Shown here: one piece after another, positions 1 through 6,313 of the stretch
Numbering within the stretch: position 1 is the stretch's first letter
How the letters are laid out: each line of letters opens with the position of its first letter
NCBI GenBank assembly: GCA_021163525.1
Contig: JAGGTX010000132.1
Coordinates: 1 to 8,576, forward strand
DNA from: Caldifarciminota bacterium
GTDB taxonomy: Bacteria; Hydrothermota; UBA3072; B12-G15
Direction: 5' to 3'
DNA length: 8,576 nucleotides
The notes under the pieces: generated by a model
Seen by the model: only the letters and a program-made list of their open reading frames with translations
Database searches by the model: none
What the model was told of the DNA's origin: nothing
Translations under genes and position numbers: made by a program

Positions 1-102
1 AAACTGGATGATGGGCATCAGGTTTTAGGTGGTCCAGAGGTAAAACTTTCAGCCCCTTATGCCTCTATAAACTTTTATTTTGGCAGTAGTGACGAAGAGT
101 GA
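1..102 (+). CDS. C-terminal end of an unidentified protein (5' end outside window)
   Basis: Frame 1 is open from the left edge to a TGA at 100-102, giving 33 residues that include APYASINFYF and an acidic end SSDEE. The alternating hydrophobic pattern looks like a terminal beta strand, but the fragment is too short to name. The stop lies one base before the ATG of the broken regulator (104), so the two were probably in one operon. Because the next two genes are decayed, this one may be decayed as well; no frameshift is visible in the part that can be read. Confidence 0.45.
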   Translation, partial: KLDDGHQVLGGPEVKLSAPYASINFYFGSSDEE

Positions 103-103
103 A

Positions 104-256
104 ATGTCCGAAGAATATGAAGAACTTGATAATGTAATCCATGAAAGGGTGAGGCTTGGTATATTGAGTGAAATGTAGAAACTGACTTTGGAACCTTGAA
201 AGGAAGGTTGAAACCCCTTCCAGGAACATCGGTTTCACTAAAGAGAGGGATATTCG
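104..256 (+). pseudogene. Decayed winged-helix (MarR/ArsR-like) transcriptional regulator
   Basis: The ATG at 104 begins a peptide with LDNVIHERVRLGILS. This matches the first helix of small winged-helix regulators of the type LDxxIHxxVRLxIMSLL, followed by DF..LK..L.LT.GN...HL..LE..GY. The frame stops at a TAG (176-178), but the expected continuation appears in other frames: DFGTLKGRLK in the frame starting at 172, then a TPxxNIGF-like piece near 213-236 in the third frame, then a GY-like remnant. All three frames are needed within about 130 bases, so the gene is broken by several small indels. The C-terminal part of the family is not found. The right boundary is approximate. Sequencing error is possible, but more than one indel so close together makes decay likelier. 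Confidence 0.7.
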
Positions 257-267
257 GGGGTCTTACA

Positions 268-512
268 ATGGTGTCAATGGTAGTGCTTTCAAATCTTGTT
301 TTTGCAAAAATAGTTATGGGAGTGGAGACCCTGATTAATGGAATGTTGGAGCAATGCTTATATCAGGGAGAATTGCACCTTGATTCTTCATCATGGCTCT
401 TATTGCAGCACCTGGCATACCCCTCATGTGTGTTTTCTCAATGGAAGCAGGTATGTTGTTATATGGAGTTGTCGCTTTGCTTACGGCAAAGAATTTATTT
501 GATAAAAAATAA
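268..512 (+). pseudogene. Decayed small membrane protein
   Basis: An ATG at 268 opens a hydrophobic stretch (MVSMVVLSNLVFAKIVMG). The hydrophobic reading is later found in another frame: GAMLISGRIAP, then an in-frame TGA at 381-383, then an uninterrupted 42-codon tail that includes AGMLLYGVVALLTAKNLF and ends at a TAA (510-512). The tail reads like a genuine last membrane helix with a charged end (FDKK), and its stop abuts a strong terminator, so this is the true 3' end of a former gene. At least one frameshift and one nonsense codon separate the parts. The tail alone (ATG 393, 39 residues) could still be translated. The family is not recognised. A long frame-1 open stretch starting near 196 crosses this region but is a by-product of the decay. 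Confidence 0.55.
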
Positions 513-536
513 AGGGGGCTTCAGGCCCCCTTTTTT
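511..536. terminator. Bidirectional rho-independent terminator
   Basis: The stem GGGGGC (514-519) pairs with GCCCCC (525-530) over a five-base loop. It is flanked by A-rich sequence on the left (AAAAAATAAA) and T6 on the right (531-536), so each strand has a U tract after the hairpin. It serves the decayed plus-strand genes and also the acyl-CoA dehydrogenase on the minus strand, whose stop codon (535-537) lies inside its right arm. Confidence 0.9.
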
Positions 537-1698
537 ATTCACTGCCCATTGCCTCTTTAATTATATGGGAGGCAATGACGAGCCTTTGAATCTGATTTGT
601 TCCTTCGTAAATCTGGGTTATCTTTGCATCCCTCATCATCTTCTCAACGGGATACTCTTTCATATACCCATAACCACCGAAAATCTGAACAGCATCAACC
701 GTTACCTTCATTGCAACATCACTCGCATACATCTTTGCCATTGCAGAAATCTTTCCAATATCCTTTGCACCACTATCAACATACCGGGCAGCAGTGTATG
801 TTAATGCCCTTGCTGCCTCAATCTGTGTCGCCATATCAGCAAGCATAAACTGGATGCCCTGAAACTCAATAATCTTTTTCCCGAATTGAACCCTTGTCTT
901 TGCATAATTTGCTGCCTCCTCAAAGGCTCCCTGAGCAATACCAAGTGCCTGAGCAGCCACACCGACCCTTGTTTTATCAAAGGTCTTCATTGTTATAATA
1001 AAACCAAAACCTTCTTTGCCTAAAAGATTTTCTGCTGGAACCTTACAGTCCTCAAAAACGAGTTCCCTTGTTGTAGATGCCCTTATCCCCATCTTGTTCT
1101 CTTTTTTACCAAAGGAAAATCCTGGTGTTCCCTTCTCAACGATAAATGCAGAGAGCCCCCTTGCGCCCCTTTCAGGACTGGTTGAAGCAATAACAACATA
1201 AACATCGGCCTCACCACCATTGGTGATGAATATCTTGTTACCATTCAGTATGTAATGGTCTCCATCCTTCACAGCCCGTGTTTTCACATTTGAGGCATCA
1301 GACCCTGCCTCTGGTTCTGTTAATGCAAAAGCTGCTGTCATTTCACCCGATGCTACTCTGGGAAGGTATTTCTTTTTCTGTTCCTCATTACCATAGAGAA
1401 TAATAGGGGTTGCACCAAGCCCATTTGCAGCATAGCATATTGCCACAGCACCGTCAATCCTTGCTATCTCCTCTGTTGCTATACTCATCCCCATAATTCC
1501 CATTCCAAGCCCTTCATATTCCTCTGGTATAAAGACCCTCAAAAGGTCAAGGTCTGCAATTTCTTTCATCAGTTCGTGAGGGAATTCTCCCTTTTCGTCA
1601 AGTTCCTGCCTGACGGGCTTAACCCTTTCTTCTGCAAATTTCCTTGCCACCTCTTTTATCATTATTTCTTCTTCAGTTAAAGAATAATAATGGTGCAT
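535..1698 (-). CDS. Acyl-CoA dehydrogenase, short-chain/butyryl-CoA type
   Basis: This is a complete 387-residue flavoenzyme that oxidises acyl-CoA to 2-enoyl-CoA with FAD, normally passing electrons to electron-transfer flavoprotein. Length and motifs fit the SCAD/BCD/MmgC group. The N-terminal helical domain starts at LTEEE. The first signature AFALTEPEAGSDAS lies near 123-136 and the flavin/CoA loop ITNGGEAD near 158-165. The C-terminal signature QIFGGYGYMKEYPVEKMMRD spans about 338-357 and the catalytic base is Glu365 in IYEGTNQIQR. The open frame extends 37 codons further upstream, but the promoter lies inside that extension and the perfect Shine-Dalgarno fixes the start at the paired ATGs (1701 or 1698); the second has the better spacing. 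It appears monocistronic, with no ETF gene in view. Exact chain-length preference cannot be read from sequence. Confidence 0.95.
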   Translation of the reverse strand: MHHYYSLTEEEIMIKEVARKFAEERVKPVRQELDEKGEFPHELMKEIADLDLLRVFIPEEYEGLGMGIMGMSIATEEIARIDGAVAICYAANGLGATPIILYGNEEQKKKYLPRVASGEMTAAFALTEPEAGSDASNVKTRAVKDGDHYILNGNKIFITNGGEADVYVVIASTSPERGARGLSAFIVEKGTPGFSFGKKENKMGIRASTTRELVFEDCKVPAENLLGKEGFGFIITMKTFDKTRVGVAAQALGIAQGAFEEAANYAKTRVQFGKKIIEFQGIQFMLADMATQIEAARALTYTAARYVDSGAKDIGKISAMAKMYASDVAMKVTVDAVQIFGGYGYMKEYPVEKMMRDAKITQIYEGTNQIQRLVIASHIIKEAMGSE

Positions 1699-1699
1699 C

Positions 1700-1711
1700 A
1701 TCACCTCCTTT
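1700..1711 (-). promoter_or_regulatory. Extended Shine-Dalgarno of the acyl-CoA dehydrogenase
   Basis: The minus strand reads AAAGGAGGTGAT directly before the start codons. This is complementary over 12 bases to the usual bacterial 16S rRNA 3' tail. AGGAGG (1704-1709) lies 5 bases from the ATG at 1698 and 2 bases from the ATG at 1701, which favours 1698 as the start. Confidence 0.85.
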
Positions 1712-1727
1712 GACATTGCTTTTGAAT

Positions 1728-1755
1728 AATATATAGAAGTATCTATATAAGTCAA
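1728..1755 (-). promoter_or_regulatory. Sigma70-type promoter for the acyl-CoA dehydrogenase
   Basis: On the minus strand a -35 TTGACT (1755-1750) and a -10 TATATT (1733-1728) are separated by 16 bases. Initiation would fall near 1721, giving a leader of about 20 bases that contains the Shine-Dalgarno. Confidence 0.65.
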
Positions 1756-1802
1756 TGGAGAAAGAATGCTCTTGTGGAATGGAAATATGGCATTGGATAT
1801 CT

Positions 1803-1824
1803 GGAACATTCATAAATATGTTCC
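1803..1824. promoter_or_regulatory. Inverted repeat, possible operator between divergent promoters
   Basis: GGAACAT (1803-1809) and ATGTTCC (1818-1824) form a perfect 7-base inverted repeat around an 8-base AT-rich spacer. A further CTGG/CCAG match outside it is offset by two bases. It ends 4 bases before the -35 box of the envelope operon and lies about 50 bases from the other promoter. The two-half-site shape suits a dimeric DNA-binding regulator; no regulator gene is adjacent, so its role is inferred from position only. Confidence 0.4.
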
Positions 1825-1828
1825 CCAG

Positions 1829-1856
1829 TTGACATGGGCTTGCTCATTGGTATAAT
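1829..1856 (+). promoter_or_regulatory. Consensus sigma70-type promoter of the envelope operon
   Basis: TTGACA (1829-1834) and TATAAT (1851-1856) are both exact consensus hexamers with a 16-base spacer. The expected transcription start (about 1862-1863) coincides with the ATG of the first gene, implying a leaderless mRNA. An inverted repeat sits just upstream. Confidence 0.85.
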
Positions 1857-1861
1857 TTTAT

Positions 1862-2134
1862 ATGCTTGTTTTTATACTGCTTTTTCAAATGCCAGCAGAA
1901 AAGCCGGATGGTTTTAAGTCCATTCATAGGCTTCAATATGAACAGCATGCAGAAACCTTAAAATCAGGCACTGTTGATACCCAATCAGGATTAAAAAAAG
2001 AACAGGAGTCAAAGGCAAAGGAGATTGACAGGTTCAGACTGACCTTTGGAACCATCCTAACAGGCTTCATTATTTTTATAATGATTGTTGTTCTTGTATG
2101 GCTTAGAAGATGGTTTTATTCCTCCTATCGCTGA
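1862..2134 (+). CDS. Small single-pass membrane protein, first gene of the envelope operon
   Basis: The product has 90 residues and an unrecognised family. The N-terminus MLVFILLFQM is hydrophobic and may be a short export signal. Residues 11-58 are polar, rich in Lys, Glu and Gln, and probably helical. A single strong membrane helix spans about 62-80 (FGTILTGFIIFIMIVVLVWL). The end LRRWFYSSYR is basic, predicting a cytoplasmic C-terminus. An in-frame stop lies three codons before the ATG, so the start is 1862 or an internal ATG at 1889; neither has a Shine-Dalgarno, and 1862 falls on the predicted transcription start. The last 25 bases overlap the glycosidase gene in another frame, which suggests translational coupling. 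It could be an anchor or accessory factor for the exported protein that follows, but that rests on position alone. Confidence 0.6.
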   Translation: MLVFILLFQMPAEKPDGFKSIHRLQYEQHAETLKSGTVDTQSGLKKEQESKAKEIDRFRLTFGTILTGFIIFIMIVVLVWLRRWFYSSYR

Positions 2135-4317
2135 ACATACACCAGTATCAGGATTCCATATACAGGCCATTTGCTGAATTCGGCAGACCTGCTCCCTTCC
2201 ATGTACCTTTAGAACAAAGAAAAGGGCTTCAGAAAACATACTATGGTTATCTTCCATACTGGGTAGGCACATCAACATATGGAAATTTCAGATACCAACT
2301 GCTTACCCATATTGCCTATTTCTCCGTCAGTATTGACCCAAATACAGGCATGACAGGTGCAATACCCAATCCTTCCAATTTCACAAGTATTGTGAACCAA
2401 GCACATCCCAGGGGTGTTAAAGTACATATTACATTCACCATCTTTGATACCACAAATGTTTCAACCTTCCTTAACAATGCATCTGCAAGGCTGACTGCCA
2501 TTGACAGTATTGTGAGTTTGATATCCGCATATGGTATTGACGGAGCAAATATTGATTTTGAATTTGTTACTTCTTCTGTTAAAGATAGTTTTTCACGATT
2601 CATAAATGACCTTTATTATGAACTCATCAATCACCCTGATGGAAGGAAAGAACTATATATTGCCATGCCTGCTGTGCCTTCATGGCATCCAGGATATGAT
2701 TATGCCTATCTATCTGCTCATTCAGATGGATTGTTTATAATGGGATACAATTATCACTACAACGGTTCTTCAACAGCAGGTCCTGTTTCCCCCACGGTAA
2801 ATTCTTCCTTCTGGGGATACTATGCCATAAACACAACAATTGGTGATTACATTGATTATGGTGCCGAAAGGGAGAAGATGATTCTTGGAATGCCCTACTA
2901 TGGAATAGATTGGCCAACTGAGGACGATGAAATAGGGTCCTCAGCAGACACAACAAGGGGAAATGGGGATGTTGTGATTTTCAAGGATGCTGTTTCCAAT
3001 GCCTCAAGTTATGGAAGACTATGGGATACATATTCCCTCACCCCCTGGTACAATTACTATGTTTCTGATGATGGATGGCATCAATGCTGGTATGATGACT
3101 CTGTTTCAATAGGTCTTAAGATAGACCTTGTGAATGATAGCATGCTCCAGGGTGCTGGTTGCTGGGCACTGGGTTATGATGATGGTTATGATGACCTCTG
3201 GAACACAATTGAGTCAAAACTATGGTATGAACCTCCTGAACATCACTATGTTGTTGAAGTTGTTGCAGGTGGACTGAACATAAGGGATGGGCCATCAACA
3301 TCTTATCCTGTTCTATCCTATGGTTCACAGGGGCAGAAATTTGTTGCCTTTATGAGGAAGGGGAACTGGTATAAGGTTTACTTCCCATCTGCTTCTGGTT
3401 CCTACTATGGATGGATGTATGGAGGGGATGGAACAAATGCCCAGTATTTGAAGGGTTCAACAGGTGATACCATTGCGAGAATAACTGCATCCCTTCTTAA
3501 TGTAAGGGAAGGTCCTTCTACCTCTTATAATATTATAACCCAGTTTGCCTCTGGCCAGTGTTTTGTGGTTGATTCTATTGATGGAGGATGGTCAAGGGTT
3601 TATCTTCCAGACATAGATGGTAATACTTATGGATGGTGTTACACTGCCAGTTATGCTAATATGCATGTAAAACCGGAGGATTACAATCTCTACAATGGGC
3701 TTGTGAATGGTGTTTATTACAGGGACACGGTTTATTCTGGTGATACATTCACCGTTTCCATCCATACTTACAATACAGGTTATTCCCCTTTTGACTCACT
3801 TGTTCTTTGTGTAACAGGTTCTCCATCCCCATTCTTTGACTCACTAACCTGGATAGATTCCACATCTGTTCCAACAGGAGGATATGATGGCCTTCCTGGC
3901 CAGACATTTTACAGGAACTTTATATGCAGGGCTCCTATTGTTAATGATACATCATATTTCAGTGAGACCTTTAATTTTTCTCGTAAAGGCAATCTCTTTG
4001 GAGAGAATATAAATATAGGTGTTGTTGTTATCCCCTCACCACTGCATATAAACAGGGATACAGTGATAGTGCCTGAGGGGAGATTTATTTTTAGGGTTTC
4101 CAGAAATGTATTTACTGCATACACCACTTTTTATGCAAATACAGAAGGAAGATTTACTTTCATGATATTTGATGCCACTGGAAGAAGGATTGTGAATGTT
4201 GAAGGCTCCAGGAGATTGTTTTTAAGTTTTGGTAAAAGCCACCCAGCAGGTATATATTTCTATGTATTCTCAACTGGCGGTAAGATAAAAAAGGGAAAGG
4301 TGGTTAAGGTTAAATGA
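2110..4317 (+). CDS. Exported GH18-family glycosidase with two SH3b domains and a C-terminal sorting-like domain
   Basis: The product has 735 residues. A short hydrophobic N-terminus (MVLFLLSLNI) is followed by a GH18 TIM barrel at about 43-372. It starts with YYGYLPYW, carries the active-site motif DGANIDFE (144-151, catalytic Glu151), then MGYNYHY (211-217), and closes with the barrel-end Trp in GAGCWALGYDD (Trp352). The motif has Asn147 where chitinases usually have Asp (DGxDxDxE); DGxNIDFE is familiar from YaaH-like GH18 proteins that act on peptidoglycan. Two SH3b-type repeats follow, LNIRDGPSTSYPVL (about 380-447) and LNVREGPSTSYNII (about 455-515), which usually bind cell-wall material. 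Residues 525-645 look like a beta-sandwich and 655-735 like a sorting domain ending AGIYFYVFSTGGK plus a basic tail. The start is fixed by a TAG two codons upstream. Its stop overlaps the next ATG. Substrate is inferred; chitin or another glycan remains possible. Confidence 0.88.
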   Translation: MVLFLLSLNIHQYQDSIYRPFAEFGRPAPFHVPLEQRKGLQKTYYGYLPYWVGTSTYGNFRYQLLTHIAYFSVSIDPNTGMTGAIPNPSNFTSIVNQAHPRGVKVHITFTIFDTTNVSTFLNNASARLTAIDSIVSLISAYGIDGANIDFEFVTSSVKDSFSRFINDLYYELINHPDGRKELYIAMPAVPSWHPGYDYAYLSAHSDGLFIMGYNYHYNGSSTAGPVSPTVNSSFWGYYAINTTIGDYIDYGAEREKMILGMPYYGIDWPTEDDEIGSSADTTRGNGDVVIFKDAVSNASSYGRLWDTYSLTPWYNYYVSDDGWHQCWYDDSVSIGLKIDLVNDSMLQGAGCWALGYDDGYDDLWNTIESKLWYEPPEHHYVVEVVAGGLNIRDGPSTSYPVLSYGSQGQKFVAFMRKGNWYKVYFPSASGSYYGWMYGGDGTNAQYLKGSTGDTIARITASLLNVREGPSTSYNIITQFASGQCFVVDSIDGGWSRVYLPDIDGNTYGWCYTASYANMHVKPEDYNLYNGLVNGVYYRDTVYSGDTFTVSIHTYNTGYSPFDSLVLCVTGSPSPFFDSLTWIDSTSVPTGGYDGLPGQTFYRNFICRAPIVNDTSYFSETFNFSRKGNLFGENINIGVVVIPSPLHINRDTVIVPEGRFIFRVSRNVFTAYTTFYANTEGRFTFMIFDATGRRIVNVEGSRRLFLSFGKSHPAGIYFYVFSTGGKIKKGKVVKVK

Positions 4318-5447
4318 TAATTCTTTTGATACTTTTCACAGGGGATTCCAATACACTGTATGCAATGGATATGACAGCAGGGGTTTTCCCTGTTGAATGG
4401 GATTCCTCATTTATGTTGCCCTACAATGGGTTCAGGACTTTGCAGGGTTGTCTTGACCTTGAAAACTGGTATCAGGAATACCAGGCAGGTTTCAATGCCA
4501 GGATATACAGGAACATGAGATTTTTATATGAGTATCAAAAGGTGGATGATTACAGGTTGAATATTGAAACGCATAGATTTTCCCTGAGATTAATCAATGG
4601 GATGCACTACCTGAACATCTATGTTATCCCATCATTCTCAAAGAAGGATGATGAGGCAGGGATTGGTTATGGGATAGAACTTGACAACCTCTGGATTGAA
4701 GCAGACATGGGGGTTTATCAGTTTGATAATAATTATTACCTTTCAAAGGTTGAACTAACAACAGAGACACCCTTTGTCAGATATCCCATAACTGCATCGG
4801 TTAAACTCTTTCTCAAACAACGCGGATATACCAAATTGGATATAATGAAAATTTTTACCTGTAAGAAGGTTGTGGTTCATAACGGAGTCCATATTGGCTC
4901 AATATACCAGGGAGAATCCCATATTGAATTAAGGAACTATTTCAGCATAAATAAAAGACTGGGAACAGATATTTACCTGAAGTTTCGTGAATCCAATGTA
5001 TGGGTTTCTGATAACAGCGTCTCATTGATACTGCCTGATGTGGAGAACTACTACGAAAACTCCTTGCTTGGCCTTTTGTTCTTAAGATACAACTGGAATA
5101 GTAAAAATTATATCCAGATTGGTCCTTCAATTGAGATGCACAGATACTTTTCTGATACACTAAACTACTGGAGAAGGTATCTTCTCTTTAACGCCTTCTG
5201 GAAAAAGTGCTTTGGTATACCCTTTGTAACACTGGGTTTGCAGTTCTCCTCAAGGACAATTGGAGAGAATGGTGCCATTTCAAGGAACACAGAGGCAAGG
5301 GGGGTTGTTGAACCTGGTTTTGATTTCAATAAAAAAACACACTTTTCAATCATTGAGGGTATTGAACTGGATGACATTTCAGGTATTAAGAATGGCATCA
5401 ATCGTCTTCACAATCACACCTATGTCCAGTTATCCTACACCTTTTAA
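4314..5447 (+). CDS. Predicted beta-barrel outer-membrane protein
   Basis: The product has 377 residues and no family that I recognise. The short hydrophobic start MIILLILFTG, then DSNTLYA before MDM, looks like an export signal with possible cleavage after Ala17. The rest is dominated by alternating polar/hydrophobic strands rich in Tyr, Trp and Phe (for example HYLNIYVIPSF, GIGYGIELDNLWIEADMGVY). It ends YVQLSYTF with a terminal Phe, the usual recognition signature for outer-membrane barrel assembly. The ATG overlaps the glycosidase stop as ATGA, and an in-frame TAA immediately upstream rules out a longer start. It is the last gene of the operon. It may be a surface receptor, pore or anchor for the preceding exported protein, but the sequence alone does not say which. 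Confidence 0.75.
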   Translation: MIILLILFTGDSNTLYAMDMTAGVFPVEWDSSFMLPYNGFRTLQGCLDLENWYQEYQAGFNARIYRNMRFLYEYQKVDDYRLNIETHRFSLRLINGMHYLNIYVIPSFSKKDDEAGIGYGIELDNLWIEADMGVYQFDNNYYLSKVELTTETPFVRYPITASVKLFLKQRGYTKLDIMKIFTCKKVVVHNGVHIGSIYQGESHIELRNYFSINKRLGTDIYLKFRESNVWVSDNSVSLILPDVENYYENSLLGLLFLRYNWNSKNYIQIGPSIEMHRYFSDTLNYWRRYLLFNAFWKKCFGIPFVTLGLQFSSRTIGENGAISRNTEARGVVEPGFDFNKKTHFSIIEGIELDDISGIKNGINRLHNHTYVQLSYTF

Positions 5448-5469
5448 TGGACGGAGGTTATAAAACCCA

Positions 5470-5505
5470 GCCTGGAACCTGAGATTATTCCATTTTATTC
5501 CAGGC
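5470..5505 (+). terminator. Hairpin after the envelope operon, possible terminator
   Basis: GCCTGGAA (5470-5477) and TTCCAGGC (5498-5505) form a perfect 8-base stem around a 20-base loop, 22 bases after the barrel-gene stop. No U run follows directly, so intrinsic termination is doubtful. A weaker hairpin, ATCAAT (5510-5515) with ATTGAT (5527-5532), is followed by TCAATTTT. Either could stabilise or end the transcript. The remaining bases up to 5543 show nothing else. Confidence 0.35.
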
Positions 5506-5543
5506 CATCATCAATAAAAATCCATCATTGATTCAATTTTCCC

Positions 5544-5572
5544 TTGACCTTTTTTGTTTTTTCTGTTAAAAT
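5544..5572 (+). promoter_or_regulatory. Sigma70-type promoter of the methyltransferase operon
   Basis: TTGACC (5544-5549) and TAAAAT (5567-5572) are separated by exactly 17 bases of T-rich sequence. The expected start base, about 7 after the -10 box, is the A of the ATG at 5579, so the transcript is probably leaderless. Confidence 0.75.
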
Positions 5573-5578
5573 GCATAT

Positions 5579-6313
5579 ATGTATGTGTGGTTTACTGATG
5601 AGGAGATATGGAAACTACTGAAGGGAATACTTTCTCCTGATAGAGCGAAGGTTTTCGAATATGTTGAGAGGATTGTTGAACTCACCGGAATAGAGCCTGG
5701 GTCAAGGGTTCTGGATATTTCTTCCCGTGAAGGGTTCTTCTCCATTGAATTTGCAAGAAGGGGGTTCAAGGTTACCTCCATTGAGGTAATGAAACCATTC
5801 ATTGAGAATGCAAAGAAACTTGCAAAAAAAGAAGGGGTAGAGATAGAATTTATCAACGATGATATTAGAAACTTCTCAAGGTCTGAATACTACGATTTGA
5901 TAATCCATACATCTATTCCCTTTGGTTACTTTGAGGAGAGGGAGGACGATTTCAGGGTGATAAAAAACATGTTCAGGTCTTTGAAGAATGGTGGGAAGTT
6001 CCTCTTGCTTCTCAATGGGAAAGAACTCTCCCTCAAAAAATTTCTGAAAAAGGAATGGACAAATATTAAACACACATATTATCTCATTGAGAATACAATC
6101 ACGGAAAACTGGGAGAGTATAATCACACACTGGACTGTTTTGAAGTACAGAAAGAGGATTGAGTTTGATACAAAGATGAGGCTTTTCTCCGGAACAGAGA
6201 TCCATTCAATCCTGCTCCACTCGGGCTTCCATCAGATAAAACTCCTGGGAGGTCTTGAGGGCGTTCCTTACAACGAGAATGCCACTGAGCTTTTTGCCCT
6301 TGCCACAAAATGA
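5579..6313 (+). CDS. Class I SAM-dependent methyltransferase
   Basis: The product is a 244-residue cytoplasmic protein with a Rossmann methyltransferase core. Motif I is VLDISSREGFFSIEFARRG (44-62), followed by strand 2 ending in acidic Glu69 (VTSIEV), FINDDIRNF (91-99), YDLIIHTSIPFGYFEEREDD (105-124), and LKNGGKFLLLL (135-145). The layout matches small methyltransferases with a FGYF loop. The glycine-rich motif I is poor: SSREG replaces the common GCGTG, though the acidic residue that holds SAM ribose is present. Substrate is unknown. No Shine-Dalgarno precedes the ATG, and its distance from the -10 box implies leaderless translation. The stop overlaps the start of the transglutaminase-like gene (ATGA), so the two are co-expressed. 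Either the substrate lies in the same pathway as that exported protein or the pairing is incidental. Confidence 0.85.
   Translation: MYVWFTDEEIWKLLKGILSPDRAKVFEYVERIVELTGIEPGSRVLDISSREGFFSIEFARRGFKVTSIEVMKPFIENAKKLAKKEGVEIEFINDDIRNFSRSEYYDLIIHTSIPFGYFEEREDDFRVIKNMFRSLKNGGKFLLLLNGKELSLKKFLKKEWTNIKHTYYLIENTITENWESIITHWTVLKYRKRIEFDTKMRLFSGTEIHSILLHSGFHQIKLLGGLEGVPYNENATELFALATK

Noticed and set aside
196..804. Open frame of 202 codons on the plus strand
   Set aside because: It starts inside the decayed regulator, crosses the decayed membrane gene and a strong terminator, and runs antisense into the acyl-CoA dehydrogenase. Its residues do not look like one protein.
1699..1809. 37-codon upstream extension of the acyl-CoA dehydrogenase
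   Set aside because: The family N-terminus begins at LTEEE, the promoter lies within the extension, and the strong Shine-Dalgarno marks the start at 1698.
2057..2956. Several minus-strand open frames of 70-95 codons opposite the GH18 gene
   Set aside because: They are antisense to a gene with clear domain signatures, show no recognisable motif and have no convincing ribosome site.
5510..5566. Short repeats and T-rich tract as a small RNA or riboswitch
   Set aside because: Only a weak 6-base stem is present and the T tracts fall in the spacer of the promoter; there is no conserved aptamer-like structure I can recognise.
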